A stretch of DNA of 64,000 nt. Source: Robertmurraya siralis (lineage in GTDB: Bacteria > Bacillota > Bacilli > Bacillales > Cytobacillaceae). Of this stretch, positions 33,037-42,166 are shown in pieces (the first letter of the stretch is position 1; every line of letters begins with the position of its first letter). Under the pieces are notes generated by a model that was not told the origin of the DNA, did no database searches, and saw only the letters and a list, made by a program, of their open reading frames with translations. The position numbers and the translations under genes were made by a program. The DNA is taken from NCBI RefSeq assembly GCF_005502275.1, contig NZ_SWLZ01000009.1, positions 62,001-126,000 on the forward strand, in the 5' to 3' direction.

Positions 33037-33089
33037 AATCAATTCCAATTTAACTAAACGCTTACAGCACATAGCCGTTGGAATTGATT
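33037..33089. other. Perfect 12-bp inverted repeat ahead of lepA
   Basis: AATCAATTCCAA (33037-33048) and TTGGAATTGATT (33078-33089) are exact inverted copies with a 29-nt loop, between yqxA and lepA. No U-run follows, so this is not a clear terminator. Confidence 0.6.
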
Positions 33090-33151
33090 AAATACGCTAT
33101 TTTTTGATTATAGCAGTCGATTCGGCAAGATTCAACGGAAAATAGAAGGCA

Positions 33152-33493
33152 CTATTGAAACAGCTCTGTAATTAATTCTATTGCCTTATTAGCAAAAGAG
33201 GAAACACCTTCTGCCAGCTTCTTGCCAATAGAGGAGAAAAAATTATAAGCCTTCATTTTTTCGAGCTTTGCTTTCTTTTCCTGTATATCATGACTACTGA
33301 TATCATTGCCTAAGACAGCAAGTTCCACTTCCCCTCCTTCGTTTTCAGTAACATGAAGCGCTTCTTTGAAGTTGTGATCCTCAAAGCCCTTCATCCGATC
33401 GATTCCTTCATTTGCCTGTTGCATCCCAAATAAAACAGAGACAAACATCAAAGCCAAGACAAATACAAACTTCAAAAAAAACAACTTCATCAT
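33152..33493 (-). CDS. yqxA: YqxA family protein (DUF3679)
   Basis: 113-residue protein with one N-terminal membrane segment or signal (FLKFVFVLALMFVSVLFGM) and a predicted extracytoplasmic, Lys/Glu-rich helical rest. It matches YqxA, found between spoIIP and lepA in Bacillus. Function unknown. Two ATG codons sit side by side at the start; SD AGGTGACATG favours the first or second equally. Confidence 0.82.
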   Translation of the reverse strand: MMKLFFLKFVFVLALMFVSVLFGMQQANEGIDRMKGFEDHNFKEALHVTENEGGEVELAVLGNDISSHDIQEKKAKLEKMKAYNFFSSIGKKLAEGVSSFANKAIELITELFQ

Positions 33494-33573
33494 GTCACCT
33501 ACTTACGTTTTTATTTAGAAAAAGCTGGTAAACCGTTATAAGAACAATTTTTGCTCAAAATCTACTTGAGTTT

Positions 33574-33742
33574 GTCCTCTATGTGGGCAGATTTGGGTTA
33601 AAATCTGCTTTTGCCGTCCTCTTGAGCCCTTTTATGCGAGCACCTTTCGCTCAACTTCCGCTTTCGGGGTCCTCTTGAACTCTTTATGCGGACAGCTTTT
33701 CCTCTAATTCTGCATCCACTGTCCTTATGAATTCTTTATGAT
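33574..33742. repeat. Imperfect tandem repeat, period about 52 nt
   Basis: The phrase GTCCTCT or GTCCT(C/T) recurs at 33574, 33616, 33669 and 33721, each followed by a TGA(A/G)(C/T)(C/T)C..TTTATG(C/T)G-like segment and then a CTCAA and CTGC/CCGC segment. Copies are diverged. They fill the 314-nt gap between yqxA and spoIIP together with flanking sequence in which I see no gene. Confidence 0.65.
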
Positions 33743-33807
33743 GAACAAACTCAATGTCGCCAACATCCTGAAACAATTGGGTTATCATCGCAATTGCCTT
33801 TTCACCA

Positions 33808-35016
33808 TTATTGCTCATTTGCAGGCTCGTCAACCGGGAAGTTCACACTTTCTGCTTGCCAAAAGACTTCACTAAATGCAGCTGCAAAGGCATCTGCGGA
33901 GCGATTTAATTCTTCAAATGTATTATCAACTCCACCAAACTCAACGAGCATTGCATTTTCAGATAAATCCTGATTAAATTTTCCGTTCGTACCAGCTCCT
34001 TGCTTTTTCGAAACTCCTTTACTTATGCCTGGATATTTCTTATTAAGCTTTTTGTGTAATTCTTCAGCTAGTCTCAAATTCTTTTCATAATTTGGGTTTT
34101 CTGCACCAAGGACAAACATTAACTGAGCGTAGGACTTACCATTAATCTCTATTGTAGTCTTGTCTTTCCGTTGTGAATCACGATGTATATCAATTAAATA
34201 CGTAAGGTCACGATTAGAGGTAACCGCCGCTTCAACAACTTTTCTCGATTCATCATAAGATCTTCCATAAGAAAGCCCTTTTTCACTTAGATTGGTCATA
34301 ATATCCGTTTTATCTACAACCGTTCCAATTCCATAACGTTCTAATTGTTTTTGAAGATGATCGCCAATTCTTGTCACATTAATCTTTGAATGATGTGCTC
34401 TATTAGGATCTGTAACACCTTCTAAATGAGGAAGAAAGGATTCTCTAGTATGTGTAAAATAAAGATAAACCATTTTTCGATCACCAGTTGTTTGTGCTGG
34501 TGGAGGCGCTTCTTCATCCCCATTATCTAAGTCATCTAATTCCTCAATATCTTTTATCGCTGCCTCATTCTCCTTTTGCAACGCTTCAGGAGGTGGGGGG
34601 GATTCTATCGGTAAATGCGTATAATTAATGCCTTCTCCAGCAATCACCAGTTCCCCATCAAATATTGAAAATCCTGGCAACTCTCTTCCGAGGAGACTTC
34701 TTGGATCATCGAGACTAACATTTGTTGAGACCTTAAACACTAAACTGGTCAAACTTGGTGTTGATTCATCTTTTGGTAGCACTTGTCCAAAAGCATGATT
34801 TTCCGTACCTAGGAGGCGATATAACACTTCCCCTGTCAAATGTCCTGTCGCACTATTAATAGATGATGATTTAATTTGATACTCTGGCTTCAAAGATGTA
34901 ATGAGGCCACTCACCGAAAAGATAAGCAACAGCAATAACATCACGACTAATACAAATTGAAAAACACTGGTCCCTTGTACAGTTACGACAAATGAAGAAG
35001 ACCTGTTATATTTCAT
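33808..35016 (-). CDS. spoIIP: Stage II sporulation protein P
   Basis: Peptidoglycan amidase and endopeptidase that, with SpoIID and SpoIIM, drives engulfment of the forespore. The 402-residue product has an N-terminal membrane anchor (residues about 18-40), a Pro/Glu-rich linker near 155-185, and the amidase domain with YLYFTHTRESFLP, IDIHRDSQR and VEFGGVDNTF, which provide the zinc and catalytic residues. The SD AGAGGTGG precedes the ATG. It is downstream of gpr; sigma-E control is known in B. subtilis, but I see no clear promoter box. Confidence 0.95.
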   Translation of the reverse strand: MKYNRSSSFVVTVQGTSVFQFVLVVMLLLLLIFSVSGLITSLKPEYQIKSSSINSATGHLTGEVLYRLLGTENHAFGQVLPKDESTPSLTSLVFKVSTNVSLDDPRSLLGRELPGFSIFDGELVIAGEGINYTHLPIESPPPPEALQKENEAAIKDIEELDDLDNGDEEAPPPAQTTGDRKMVYLYFTHTRESFLPHLEGVTDPNRAHHSKINVTRIGDHLQKQLERYGIGTVVDKTDIMTNLSEKGLSYGRSYDESRKVVEAAVTSNRDLTYLIDIHRDSQRKDKTTIEINGKSYAQLMFVLGAENPNYEKNLRLAEELHKKLNKKYPGISKGVSKKQGAGTNGKFNQDLSENAMLVEFGGVDNTFEELNRSADAFAAAFSEVFWQAESVNFPVDEPANEQ

Positions 35017-35110
35017 CGTTCCACCTCTTTTAGTAAGTCTACTAATTCTTATGACTTTACTAGAAAAGATAGAACCTTTTTTAACACTCTCCTAAAAAGG
35101 AGTGAACCTA

Positions 35111-36226
35111 TTATCTCGTATAGAAGCCCGCATTCTCTTCGTTGATCGAATGATGTAATGCTGCATTTAATCCATTGGCAAGAAGATTAGCCATATCCTC
35201 TATAAAAACATCCACTTCTTTTGGTGTTACCATAAGATTATGGCCAAGAGGAGAGAGAACTTCTGAAATTAATTTTCTCTTTTCCTCTTCCTCCAAAGTC
35301 CCAATCATTCCCAAAAATGTTTTGCGATGATGCTCATCAGGCAAATCATCTTCTGTTAATTTTTTTCTTTTACCGAAAGTCATGCCTGCTGGAGCTAAAG
35401 CACGCGAAGGTCGGTCTCCTTCTTTTAGTTCTTTTCCAAAATGTTTCAAAATGTAATCGATGGTATCGCTTGTAATCGAAACAGCATCGACAACCGTCGG
35501 AACACCAATGGCAATAACTGGAATACCAAGCGTTTCTTTACTTAATTCCTTCCTCTTATTTCCTACCCCTGAACCGGGATGAATGCCAGTATCGGAAATT
35601 TGAATGGTCGAGTTTACCCTCTCAATCGACCTTGACGCCAAAGCATCAATCGCAATGACAAAATCCGGTTTCGTCTTCTCAACAATCCCTAAAATAATAT
35701 CGCTTGTTTCAATTCCAGTCAGGCCCATAACCCCTGGCGCAATCGCACTAACAGGTCGGAACCCTTCTTCTACACTTTCAGGCTGTAATTCATATAGATG
35801 TCGCGTTATAATAAGATTCTCACATACGTGTGGTCCGAGGGCGTCTGGCGTAACATTCCAATTTCCCAAACCAACTACTAAACAGGAGGCATCCTCTTTA
35901 ATTCCCAGCTCCTTTAAGAAATGAGAGAATTCTAATACAAATGTGTCTTCAACCTTTCGTTGAAGCTCTGTATCCTGTTGTCTGATACCAATCACTTCAA
36001 GAGTTAAATACTTTCCTTCTTTTTTCCCGACTGCATCGGAACCCTCTTTCGTAATTTCTACTAAAGAAACTTTTATATTGTTTTCTTCCTTCTCCTTTAT
36101 GATCACTCCCTCAACTTGAGAGATATCTTCCTGTCCGTGTACATGATCCTTTTCTCTTTCAGCAATGACCATTTCTCTTGCTTCCACTGCTAAATCGGTT
36201 CGAACAGTAAATTTACTTAAATCCAT
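35111..36226 (-). CDS. gpr: Spore germination endopeptidase Gpr
   Basis: Aspartic-type protease (family A25) that degrades small acid-soluble spore proteins during germination. It is made as a zymogen in the forespore. The ATG at 36226 ([19 protein letters not shown]) after SD GGAGAGG gives 371 residues. The propeptide region is followed by [25 protein letters not shown] and [11 protein letters not shown] candidate sigma-G/F promoter lies 60 nt upstream. Confidence 0.95.
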   Translation of the reverse strand: MDLSKFTVRTDLAVEAREMVIAEREKDHVHGQEDISQVEGVIIKEKEENNIKVSLVEITKEGSDAVGKKEGKYLTLEVIGIRQQDTELQRKVEDTFVLEFSHFLKELGIKEDASCLVVGLGNWNVTPDALGPHVCENLIITRHLYELQPESVEEGFRPVSAIAPGVMGLTGIETSDIILGIVEKTKPDFVIAIDALASRSIERVNSTIQISDTGIHPGSGVGNKRKELSKETLGIPVIAIGVPTVVDAVSITSDTIDYILKHFGKELKEGDRPSRALAPAGMTFGKRKKLTEDDLPDEHHRKTFLGMIGTLEEEEKRKLISEVLSPLGHNLMVTPKEVDVFIEDMANLLANGLNAALHHSINEENAGFYTR

Positions 36227-36289
36227 TAACACCTCTCCTTTCCTTTCCTTTCCAGGGAAAATCTACTAGTAATTCCATAAAAATCTTGC

Positions 36290-36317
36290 TAGTATCTAGC
36301 ATTACCGTCACATATAC
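36290..36317 (-). promoter_or_regulatory. Candidate forespore (sigma-G/F) promoter of gpr
   Basis: GTATA (36313-36317) and GATACTA (36290-36296) on the minus strand, 16 nt apart. The -10 matches six of seven positions of the sigma-G CATWNTA consensus; the spacing suits sigma-F better than sigma-G. Confidence 0.45.
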
Positions 36318-36369
36318 AAAACATTCATTTGAAAAAACATTTACTTTCCCGTAAAATAAACAGATAGTA

Positions 36370-36398
36370 TTGCAAAAGATATATCCGTTTGATAAAAT
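36370..36398 (+). promoter_or_regulatory. Sigma-A promoter of rpsT
   Basis: TTGCAA (36370-36375) and TAAAAT (36393-36398), 17 nt apart, 82 nt before the S20 start. A short ATCGAG/CTCGAT hairpin lies between the promoter and the SD. Confidence 0.7.
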
Positions 36399-36480
36399 AT
36401 CTCTTGTTCTGCAATTAATGTTAGGATTGTGAATATCGAGTTTTATATAATCTCGATTGCTTTTTCGGGAGGTGAATGGA

Positions 36481-36747
36481 ATGGCAAATATTAAATCTGC
36501 TATCAAGCGTGCTAAGACAAGTGAAGAACGTAATGCTCACAACTCAACAGTTAAATCTGCAATGCGTACTGCTGTTAAGAAAGTAGAAGCTGCAATTGTA
36601 AATAACGACGAAGCTGCTGCAAAAGAAAGCTACGTAGAAGCTGCAAGAAAATTAGATAAGGCTGCTGCAAAAGGTCTTATCCACAAGAATGCTGCTGCTC
36701 GTAAAAAATCTCGTTTAGCAAAGAAGTTAAACACTTTAAACGCATAA
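36481..36747 (+). CDS. rpsT: 30S ribosomal protein S20
   Basis: Small-subunit protein that binds 16S rRNA helix 44. I start at ATG 36481 ([20 protein letters not shown]), preceded by SD GGGAGGTGA, giving 88 residues; the ORF from 36457 is too long. The Ala/Lys-rich helical composition is typical. It is a single-gene plus-strand unit facing holA. Confidence 0.97.
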   Translation: MANIKSAIKRAKTSEERNAHNSTVKSAMRTAVKKVEAAIVNNDEAAAKESYVEAARKLDKAAAKGLIHKNAAARKKSRLAKKLNTLNA

Positions 36748-36755
36748 TTGTGTGA

Positions 36756-36786
36756 GGCTATCTCTCAAACAGATAGCCCTTATTTT
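36756..36786 (+). terminator. Intrinsic terminator after rpsT
   Basis: GGCTATCT and AGATAGCC pair around a 7-nt loop and are followed by a TTATTTTTT run. Confidence 0.8.
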
Positions 36787-36792
36787 TTGCAC

Positions 36793-36822
36793 AAAAAAGG
36801 AACCTTCCCGGTTCCTTTTTTT
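36793..36822. terminator. Bidirectional terminator between rpsT and holA
   Basis: AAAAAAGGAACC and GGTTCCTTTTTT form a perfect stem with a 5-nt loop, giving a U-run on both strands between converging genes. Confidence 0.9.
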
Positions 36823-37843
36823 AAATTCCTCCTTGTAAGCGGAATAAAAACATTTCTATAATCAACTCTTTATTCATCGCACCTGTTTTTGATTGGTAAT
36901 CAGCCTCTGCTAACAGCTGCATAATCTTTGTCAGCTCTTCATCCTTAAATAACTTTGCTTGGCCTGCTGCCAGCTTTACACGAAAGGGATGGACCTTAAT
37001 GGAGCCGGCAATTTGCTGCTGCCCATAGCCTTTTCTCGCAAATTCCTTCACTTGATAAATTAGTCGGAACTGTCCAGAAAGGATTGATAAAATTTTAATC
37101 GGCTCTTCATTTTGTTTCAATAAATCGTAATAAATGCGAAAAGCTGCATCTATTTTTCTTTGGACAATATTATCCACTAATACGAATATATTTTGTTCCA
37201 ATGACCTGGACACAAGCTCGTGAACCATTGCGACTGTGATCGTATTTCCTTCTGTCGCATAAAGAGCCAACTTATCTATTTCAGTTGTTAACATGAATAA
37301 GTTTGTTCCTGCTAACGTCAACATCTGCTCAACTGCCTCTTCATCAATACTGACACGATTAAGAGCAGCCCGTTCTTTAACCCAGAGCTTTAGCTCCTGT
37401 TCGTTTAATTTCTTCGCCTCAACAACGATCCCTTTTCTTTTCAGCTCCTTTGTAAGCTTTTTCCGCTCATCAAGCTTCTCATAGGAGCCGGCAAACACAA
37501 TGATCGAATACGGAGCAGGTTCTTGTAGGTAAGATTCCAACTTCTTTAAATTATGTTCGGTTTTTGCTTTGGATTTTTCTGCAGTTAAAAAATAAGGATT
37601 ATTCATCAGAATGAGTCGACGTTCTCCCATAAAAGGAAATGTTTCTGCATCCTCTAGCGCTACTTCAATCGGAGTCTCCTCCAAATCATATGTCGCAAAA
37701 TTAAATTCCATTTCCTCTTCATTGAGGGCGTATTTCATTAATAAATGCTTCGTTTCATTGATAAGAAAGGACTCTGTTCCATATAATACATATACGGGGG
37801 AAAATTGCTTTTTCTTTATTTGCTTCCACACATCTAAAACCAA
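36821..37843 (-). CDS. holA: DNA polymerase III subunit delta
   Basis: Clamp-loader subunit that opens the beta sliding clamp; B. subtilis yqeN. I start at TTG 37843 (MVLDVWKQIKKKQFSPVYVLYG), 6 nt after SD GGAGAG, giving 340 residues, the family length. The long ORF from 38011 is not supported. AAA+-like N-domain with a degenerate P-loop (VYVLYGTESFLINETKH), and a C-terminal helical collar. Confidence 0.93.
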   Translation of the reverse strand: MVLDVWKQIKKKQFSPVYVLYGTESFLINETKHLLMKYALNEEEMEFNFATYDLEETPIEVALEDAETFPFMGERRLILMNNPYFLTAEKSKAKTEHNLKKLESYLQEPAPYSIIVFAGSYEKLDERKKLTKELKRKGIVVEAKKLNEQELKLWVKERAALNRVSIDEEAVEQMLTLAGTNLFMLTTEIDKLALYATEGNTITVAMVHELVSRSLEQNIFVLVDNIVQRKIDAAFRIYYDLLKQNEEPIKILSILSGQFRLIYQVKEFARKGYGQQQIAGSIKVHPFRVKLAAGQAKLFKDEELTKIMQLLAEADYQSKTGAMNKELIIEMFLFRLQGGI

Positions 37844-38072
37844 TTTTTTCTCTCCGTTCTTTAACATTCTTACGTTTATCGTATAGAAGCACGGAGTTTT
37901 TGACAAGGGAGAAAAATTTTCAGGACATACTAAAAGGGAATTGGTTTCGCTTAAAACCAACTCCCTGTTTATAGTAAACGCTAGCAAATAAGGCCTAGGA
38001 TACTTATCCACTAGCGGTACACCCTGTTATTACTAGTGTAGCCGGATGAATGCAAACTATTTGTGACAACTC
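37844..38072. other. Intergenic region holA-yqzM
   Basis: Divergent gap between holA and the yqzM promoter. Apart from possible holA promoter sequence I see no distinct element. Confidence 0.4.
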
Positions 38073-38101
38073 TTGTCAGTAAAGGAAAAGTCGCTTATAC
38101 T
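38073..38101 (+). promoter_or_regulatory. Sigma-A promoter of yqzM
   Basis: TTGTCA (38073-38078) and TATACT (38096-38101), 17 nt apart. It leaves a leader of about 120 nt before yqzM. Confidence 0.7.
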
Positions 38102-38231
38102 ATAAAACGTCTGAGCATTTTCATGAATTCTGAAGAATTTCGAAAACGAACAAAGCTAATTTGTGCTTCGTTGGCAATTGTTTATTGCTTTATGAGGTCC
38201 ATCTATTATAATGGAAATAGGAGGGGTTATT

Positions 38232-38366
38232 GTGAATCCATTTGAAAAAGAAGTACAAAGCAAACGCAATGATGCTATTGATTCTGGAGTAGGTTTTATC
38301 GTCTCTTTCGGTTTCTTTGCAACATTGTTCATTATTGCAACCGTAATTCAATACATCGGCTCTTAA
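38232..38366 (+). CDS. yqzM: YqzM family small membrane protein
   Basis: 44-residue protein starting at GTG with SD AGGAGGGG five nt upstream. It reads MNPFEKEVQSKRNDAIDSGV, then one membrane helix (FIVSFGFFATLFIIATVIQYI). This closely follows the YqzM family of Bacillus, encoded between holA and comEC. Function unknown. Confidence 0.92.
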   Translation: MNPFEKEVQSKRNDAIDSGVGFIVSFGFFATLFIIATVIQYIGS

Positions 38367-38390
38367 GTACATAGTATTCATTTCTTGGGA

Positions 38391-38420
38391 TTGCACATCG
38401 TTTGTGCAGTCTTTTTATTT
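38391..38420 (+). terminator. Intrinsic terminator after yqzM
   Basis: TGCACA and TGTGCA pair around a 5-nt loop, followed by CTTTTTATTT, 25 nt after the yqzM stop. Confidence 0.75.
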
Positions 38421-38426
38421 ATGTGT

Positions 38427-40769
38427 TCAATTCGATTTTGCTTTTGCTTTAGCATATGGCTTTCCTGTTAAAAAGGTTCCTTTATCACCTTTAAAATAAT
38501 AGCCGATTGCTCCGTCCCTATCAGTCCTAAAAATAGTGATTTTCCGCTCTTCCAGGCGTTTCAGAACCTCAGCATGAGGATGTCCAAATCGATTATTCTT
38601 ACCGGCAGAAATGAGGGCAATTTCCGGTTTTAAATGTTCTAACCAAAATTCTGATGTAGACGTTTTACTTCCATGATGAGCTACTTTTAAAACATCAATT
38701 CGGAGAGCTGGATAGGATGAAAGTAACCTTCCCTCTCCCTCTTCCTCTAAATCTCCTGTAAACATCCAATGCAGTCCCCCTAATTTCACATAAATAACAA
38801 TAGATTGATCATTTCGTTCCAACTCTCTGTCAGAGCTAGGCGATAAAACATGAAAAGTATACTCACTAACTTTCCATTGATCTCCCTTTTGCGCATAATA
38901 AATCGGAATTTCTTTATTTCTTGCAAGAGCAATCACTTCATCTTCAAGCTCTGCTCGATTTTCCACAGTTGGAACAACCATTTCCTTAACCTTCATATTG
39001 TTTAACACTGCCGTCGCACCGCCGATATGATCCATATCTCCATGCGTGAGAATAAGCTTATCAAGAACGTTGATGCCCTTACTTTTTAAAAATGGAACCA
39101 GAACATCCTTTCCCACTTCAAAAGGATTTCTTCGTTTCTTCCAATCCTCAAGTGAAAATTGTATCGTTCCACCTGTATCAATTAAGTATGTGCCTTTATT
39201 TTTAGGTAATTGAATTAAAATACTATCCCCTTGCCCGACATCAATAAGTGTGATTTCACCTGGAGAAAAATACCTTTCCACAAAGAAAGGAATAAATAAG
39301 AGCAATAATAAAAAAAACAGCCTCAGGTACATTTGCTTATTTGCTTTAAATTTTTCCCATAAATAAAACCCATAAGGGATCCCAAAACAAAGCATGACCA
39401 GGCCCAACTGATTCGGTCTTCCAAGTACTAATGTATTATAAGGAAACTTCGCAAGAAACAATGTAAGTCCGTTCAGCAACTGAAAATTAAAATCTAAAAA
39501 GGATGCCACCGGAGCCATAATTTCTCCAAACAGAAGCGCAAAGATATACCAAATAAGACATAACGGGAGAACAACAACTGAATAAAGGGGCACAAAAATA
39601 ATATTCGCGACTAAGGAAATGAGGGGGAATTCATAGAAATGATAAAGCATAATGGGGATGGAGGCCAGTTGAGCAATGAAAGAGGTAGCACATAAAAGCA
39701 AGAATGGTCTATCCATGTAACGGCGCAAAATAGAACGAGAAAAAATTAAAGATGCACTTACAGCGAAGGAGAGCTGGAACCCAACATGATAAATGACAAA
39801 TGGATCTGTAAACACATAAAAAAGGAACACGATACTAATTATATCAGCAGGAATGAGTTTCTTTCTTGTTAACTTCATGAGAAGCAAAGCAAGCAACATC
39901 ATAAAGCACGCTCGAATGACAGAGGGTGCTCCTCCTGTCAAAACGATATAAACTGGTAAAAACATCATTAAAAAGAGCAGCATTAGTTCCCTAGAAACAT
40001 TGCATCTCAACCCGATGAAAAATAAAAATCCCACTAGCATTCCAACATGCAGCCCAGAGATCGCTAACAAATGAATGATCCCCAACCTCTGATATGCTTC
40101 AATTAATTCTTCACGGATGAAATTCCGTTCACCAAATACGAGAGCCGCTACAAGAGGAGCTGAATTTTCAGGAAATTGCTCACCGATAAATTGAATGCCT
40201 TTTTGTCTCAGTTTTTGAAGATAAAGAAGAGGATTCTTTTGTTCATAACAATGTGCGGGATTCCACTTTTCCACCTCTAATATCCAAAATGTTTGCTCGT
40301 AACGCAGGTACTCCCGATAATTAAACATTCGCGGATTTCCATTTGTCTCCGGTTCCTTTAATCGACCTTGTACCTGACAAACTGTGCCAACTGTTAGCTT
40401 TGAAAAATTCTCCTTTTCTGTTATGCTGGAAAGTCGATGTTGCAGGACAAGCTTTTCCTTTGATTTGCTTTCCTTTCCATATGCTGAGAAAAAATCTCCG
40501 TCAATCTTCATTGGATTTTGAAGAGCAATTATAAACTCTTGCTCATCACCGCTCATTCGAGTCTGATTTTTACTGTCATATATTTTTGCTTGTAAAAAAA
40601 AGAGAAGAAACACACTGAATATAAGGAGCAGCTGTGGAAAAGAATATCTTTTGAGGATAAAAAAAGAGAAGCAAACGAGCAAGAAGACACCTGAAAAAAC
40701 AAGACTTTCTAGAGCAGTTAATACTCCAAAGAGCGCTCCTAAGCCAACAAAAATAAATTTACCTTTCAA
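38427..40769 (-). CDS. comEC: Competence DNA channel protein ComEC
   Basis: Membrane channel for single-stranded DNA uptake. TTG start with SD GGAGG six nt upstream; 780 residues. N-terminal membrane helices and DUF4131 domain, the Competence domain with GERNFIREELIEAYQRLGIIHLLAISGLH (conserved HLLAISGLHVG), more helices (about 240-490), and a C-terminal metallo-beta-lactamase domain with LTHGDMDHIGG (about residues 575-585) that may cut the non-transported strand. It follows comEB. No frameshift is seen. Confidence 0.96.
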   Translation of the reverse strand: MKGKFIFVGLGALFGVLTALESLVFSGVFLLVCFSFFILKRYSFPQLLLIFSVFLLFFLQAKIYDSKNQTRMSGDEQEFIIALQNPMKIDGDFFSAYGKESKSKEKLVLQHRLSSITEKENFSKLTVGTVCQVQGRLKEPETNGNPRMFNYREYLRYEQTFWILEVEKWNPAHCYEQKNPLLYLQKLRQKGIQFIGEQFPENSAPLVAALVFGERNFIREELIEAYQRLGIIHLLAISGLHVGMLVGFLFFIGLRCNVSRELMLLFLMMFLPVYIVLTGGAPSVIRACFMMLLALLLMKLTRKKLIPADIISIVFLFYVFTDPFVIYHVGFQLSFAVSASLIFSRSILRRYMDRPFLLLCATSFIAQLASIPIMLYHFYEFPLISLVANIIFVPLYSVVVLPLCLIWYIFALLFGEIMAPVASFLDFNFQLLNGLTLFLAKFPYNTLVLGRPNQLGLVMLCFGIPYGFYLWEKFKANKQMYLRLFFLLLLLFIPFFVERYFSPGEITLIDVGQGDSILIQLPKNKGTYLIDTGGTIQFSLEDWKKRRNPFEVGKDVLVPFLKSKGINVLDKLILTHGDMDHIGGATAVLNNMKVKEMVVPTVENRAELEDEVIALARNKEIPIYYAQKGDQWKVSEYTFHVLSPSSDRELERNDQSIVIYVKLGGLHWMFTGDLEEEGEGRLLSSYPALRIDVLKVAHHGSKTSTSEFWLEHLKPEIALISAGKNNRFGHPHAEVLKRLEERKITIFRTDRDGAIGYYFKGDKGTFLTGKPYAKAKAKSN

Positions 40770-40849
40770 CGATATCCTCCTTTCAAAAGAATAGGAGATA
40801 GCATCTCTCGAAAGCGCACTCTCTCGACGAGGCTACTCCTCCCACTCAC

Positions 40850-41350
40850 TTATAAAGGTTGAAAATCCCACTTTAATCCTCCAGCGGAGTTTCGTATATC
40901 ATCGCTATAATTTTCAATTTGCACATCCATTTTGACTGCCTCGACATTGCTAATTTCTAGGAGATGATAGCAATAGTCATGATTTTTATAATCATAATTA
41001 TAATAAATTTTTGTAATGCCAGCTTGAAGGATTTTCTTCATGCAATGGACACAAGGAAAATGGGTCACATAAATTTGGCTTCCCTTCGTCGAAACCCCTT
41101 GTAAAGCACATTGCAAAATAGCATTTTCTTCTGCATGAAGGCATCTTAAACAATGATTATTTTCAACAAAGCAACCTGCATCTAAGCAGTGGTCCTCTCC
41201 GCTAATTCCTCCATTATAGCCTGTACTAATAATACGGTTATTCTTCACGAGCACTGAACCAACATTTAATCGATTGCATGTGCTTCTCATACTAATTAGA
41301 TGGGCATTCAGCATAAAATACTGATCCCAAGTTAACCTGTTATCACTCAA
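40850..41350 (-). CDS. comEB: ComEB, dCMP deaminase family protein
   Basis: Zinc deaminase-fold protein of the comE operon; annotated as a dCMP deaminase, and not needed for DNA uptake in B. subtilis. The TTG at 41350 with SD AAGGGTG six nt upstream gives 166 residues (MSDNRLTWDQYFMLNA). Zinc residues are in CLHAEENAILQ and HFPCVHCMKKIL; CNRLNVGSVLVKNNRIISTGYNG is also conserved. Extra cysteines (HCLDAGCF, HCLRC) probably bind a second zinc. Confidence 0.92.
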   Translation of the reverse strand: MSDNRLTWDQYFMLNAHLISMRSTCNRLNVGSVLVKNNRIISTGYNGGISGEDHCLDAGCFVENNHCLRCLHAEENAILQCALQGVSTKGSQIYVTHFPCVHCMKKILQAGITKIYYNYDYKNHDYCYHLLEISNVEAVKMDVQIENYSDDIRNSAGGLKWDFQPL

Positions 41351-41443
41351 ATGTCTCACCCTTTTTTCTGACTTATCTTCAGTTTAATGGGAAAGAAGAA
41401 GACTCGTCAATTTGAAATTATGGCAATGGAGTAAAAATTCTTC

Positions 41444-42064
41444 CTACTTAACTACAATGCTTTCCTTTAACTTTTCAAAAGTCTTCTCGCCAAATCCACT
41501 AATAGACATAATATCTTCTATCGCTTTAAATGGCCCGTTGCTTTCACGATACTCAATAATCGCCTCTGCTTTTGCTGGTCCTATACCTGGCAACGTTTCT
41601 AATTCAGGAGCAGTTGCCTTATTAATATTGATTTTTTGATTAGCGGAATCAGTTCCTCCATCCATCAAGCTCCCTTCACCTATAGCTTCCTCCTCTCCAA
41701 TCTTCGGAACATATACAACCATCTCGTCTGTTACCCTCATGGCAAAGTTAGTCGCATCAGGATTGGCGTCTTCTGTTATCCCTCCTGCACTTTCAATCAC
41801 ATCTTTGATTCGGTCGCCAGCGGAAGCTCTATATACTCCCGGTCTCCGCACTGCCCCTTTCACATCAACCAATATGTCATGATCTTCTTGTTCTTCTATA
41901 TCGCTTAACTCTTCTTGCAATGGTTCAGCCGAGGAACCCCAGCTTTCCTCAACTCTTTCATTATCGTTAGACGCTCCGGAAGAAAACAGATAATAGCTAA
42001 AAAGCCCTGCTAGAACAACCACAATGGCAAGGTATTTTTTTTGCTCTTTTATCCACTCTATCAT
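41444..42064 (-). CDS. comEA: Competence DNA receptor ComEA
   Basis: Membrane-anchored double-stranded DNA receptor. The 206-residue product has an N-terminal anchor (YLAIVVVLAGLFSYYLF), an acidic spacer, an SLBB-type domain (DVKGAVRRPGVYRASAGDRI) and a C-terminal helix-hairpin-helix repeat (NINKATAPELETLPGIGPAKA) that binds DNA. First gene of comEA-comEB-comEC and divergent from comER. Confidence 0.96.
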   Translation of the reverse strand: MIEWIKEQKKYLAIVVVLAGLFSYYLFSSGASNDNERVEESWGSSAEPLQEELSDIEEQEDHDILVDVKGAVRRPGVYRASAGDRIKDVIESAGGITEDANPDATNFAMRVTDEMVVYVPKIGEEEAIGEGSLMDGGTDSANQKININKATAPELETLPGIGPAKAEAIIEYRESNGPFKAIEDIMSISGFGEKTFEKLKESIVVK

Positions 42065-42166
42065 TCACCATCTTCCTTTCCTTGACATATTTCAATCACA
42101 AAATTCATATCGTTATACTAATGGGTTAATTTTGAGGTTTTCAAATAAAGAAGGAGGGCTGTAATC

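Noticed and set aside
36416-36463. ATCGAG/CTCGAT hairpin ahead of rpsT as an S20 autoregulatory element
   Set aside because: Only 6 bp and not near the SD in the way known ribosomal-protein leaders are; too little to claim.
36457-36480. Upstream extension of rpsT
   Set aside because: The SD lies inside it and S20 proteins begin MANIKSA at 36481.
38063-38245. 60-codon plus-strand ORF over the yqzM leader
   Set aside because: It covers the yqzM promoter and start in another frame; yqzM itself is clearly conserved.
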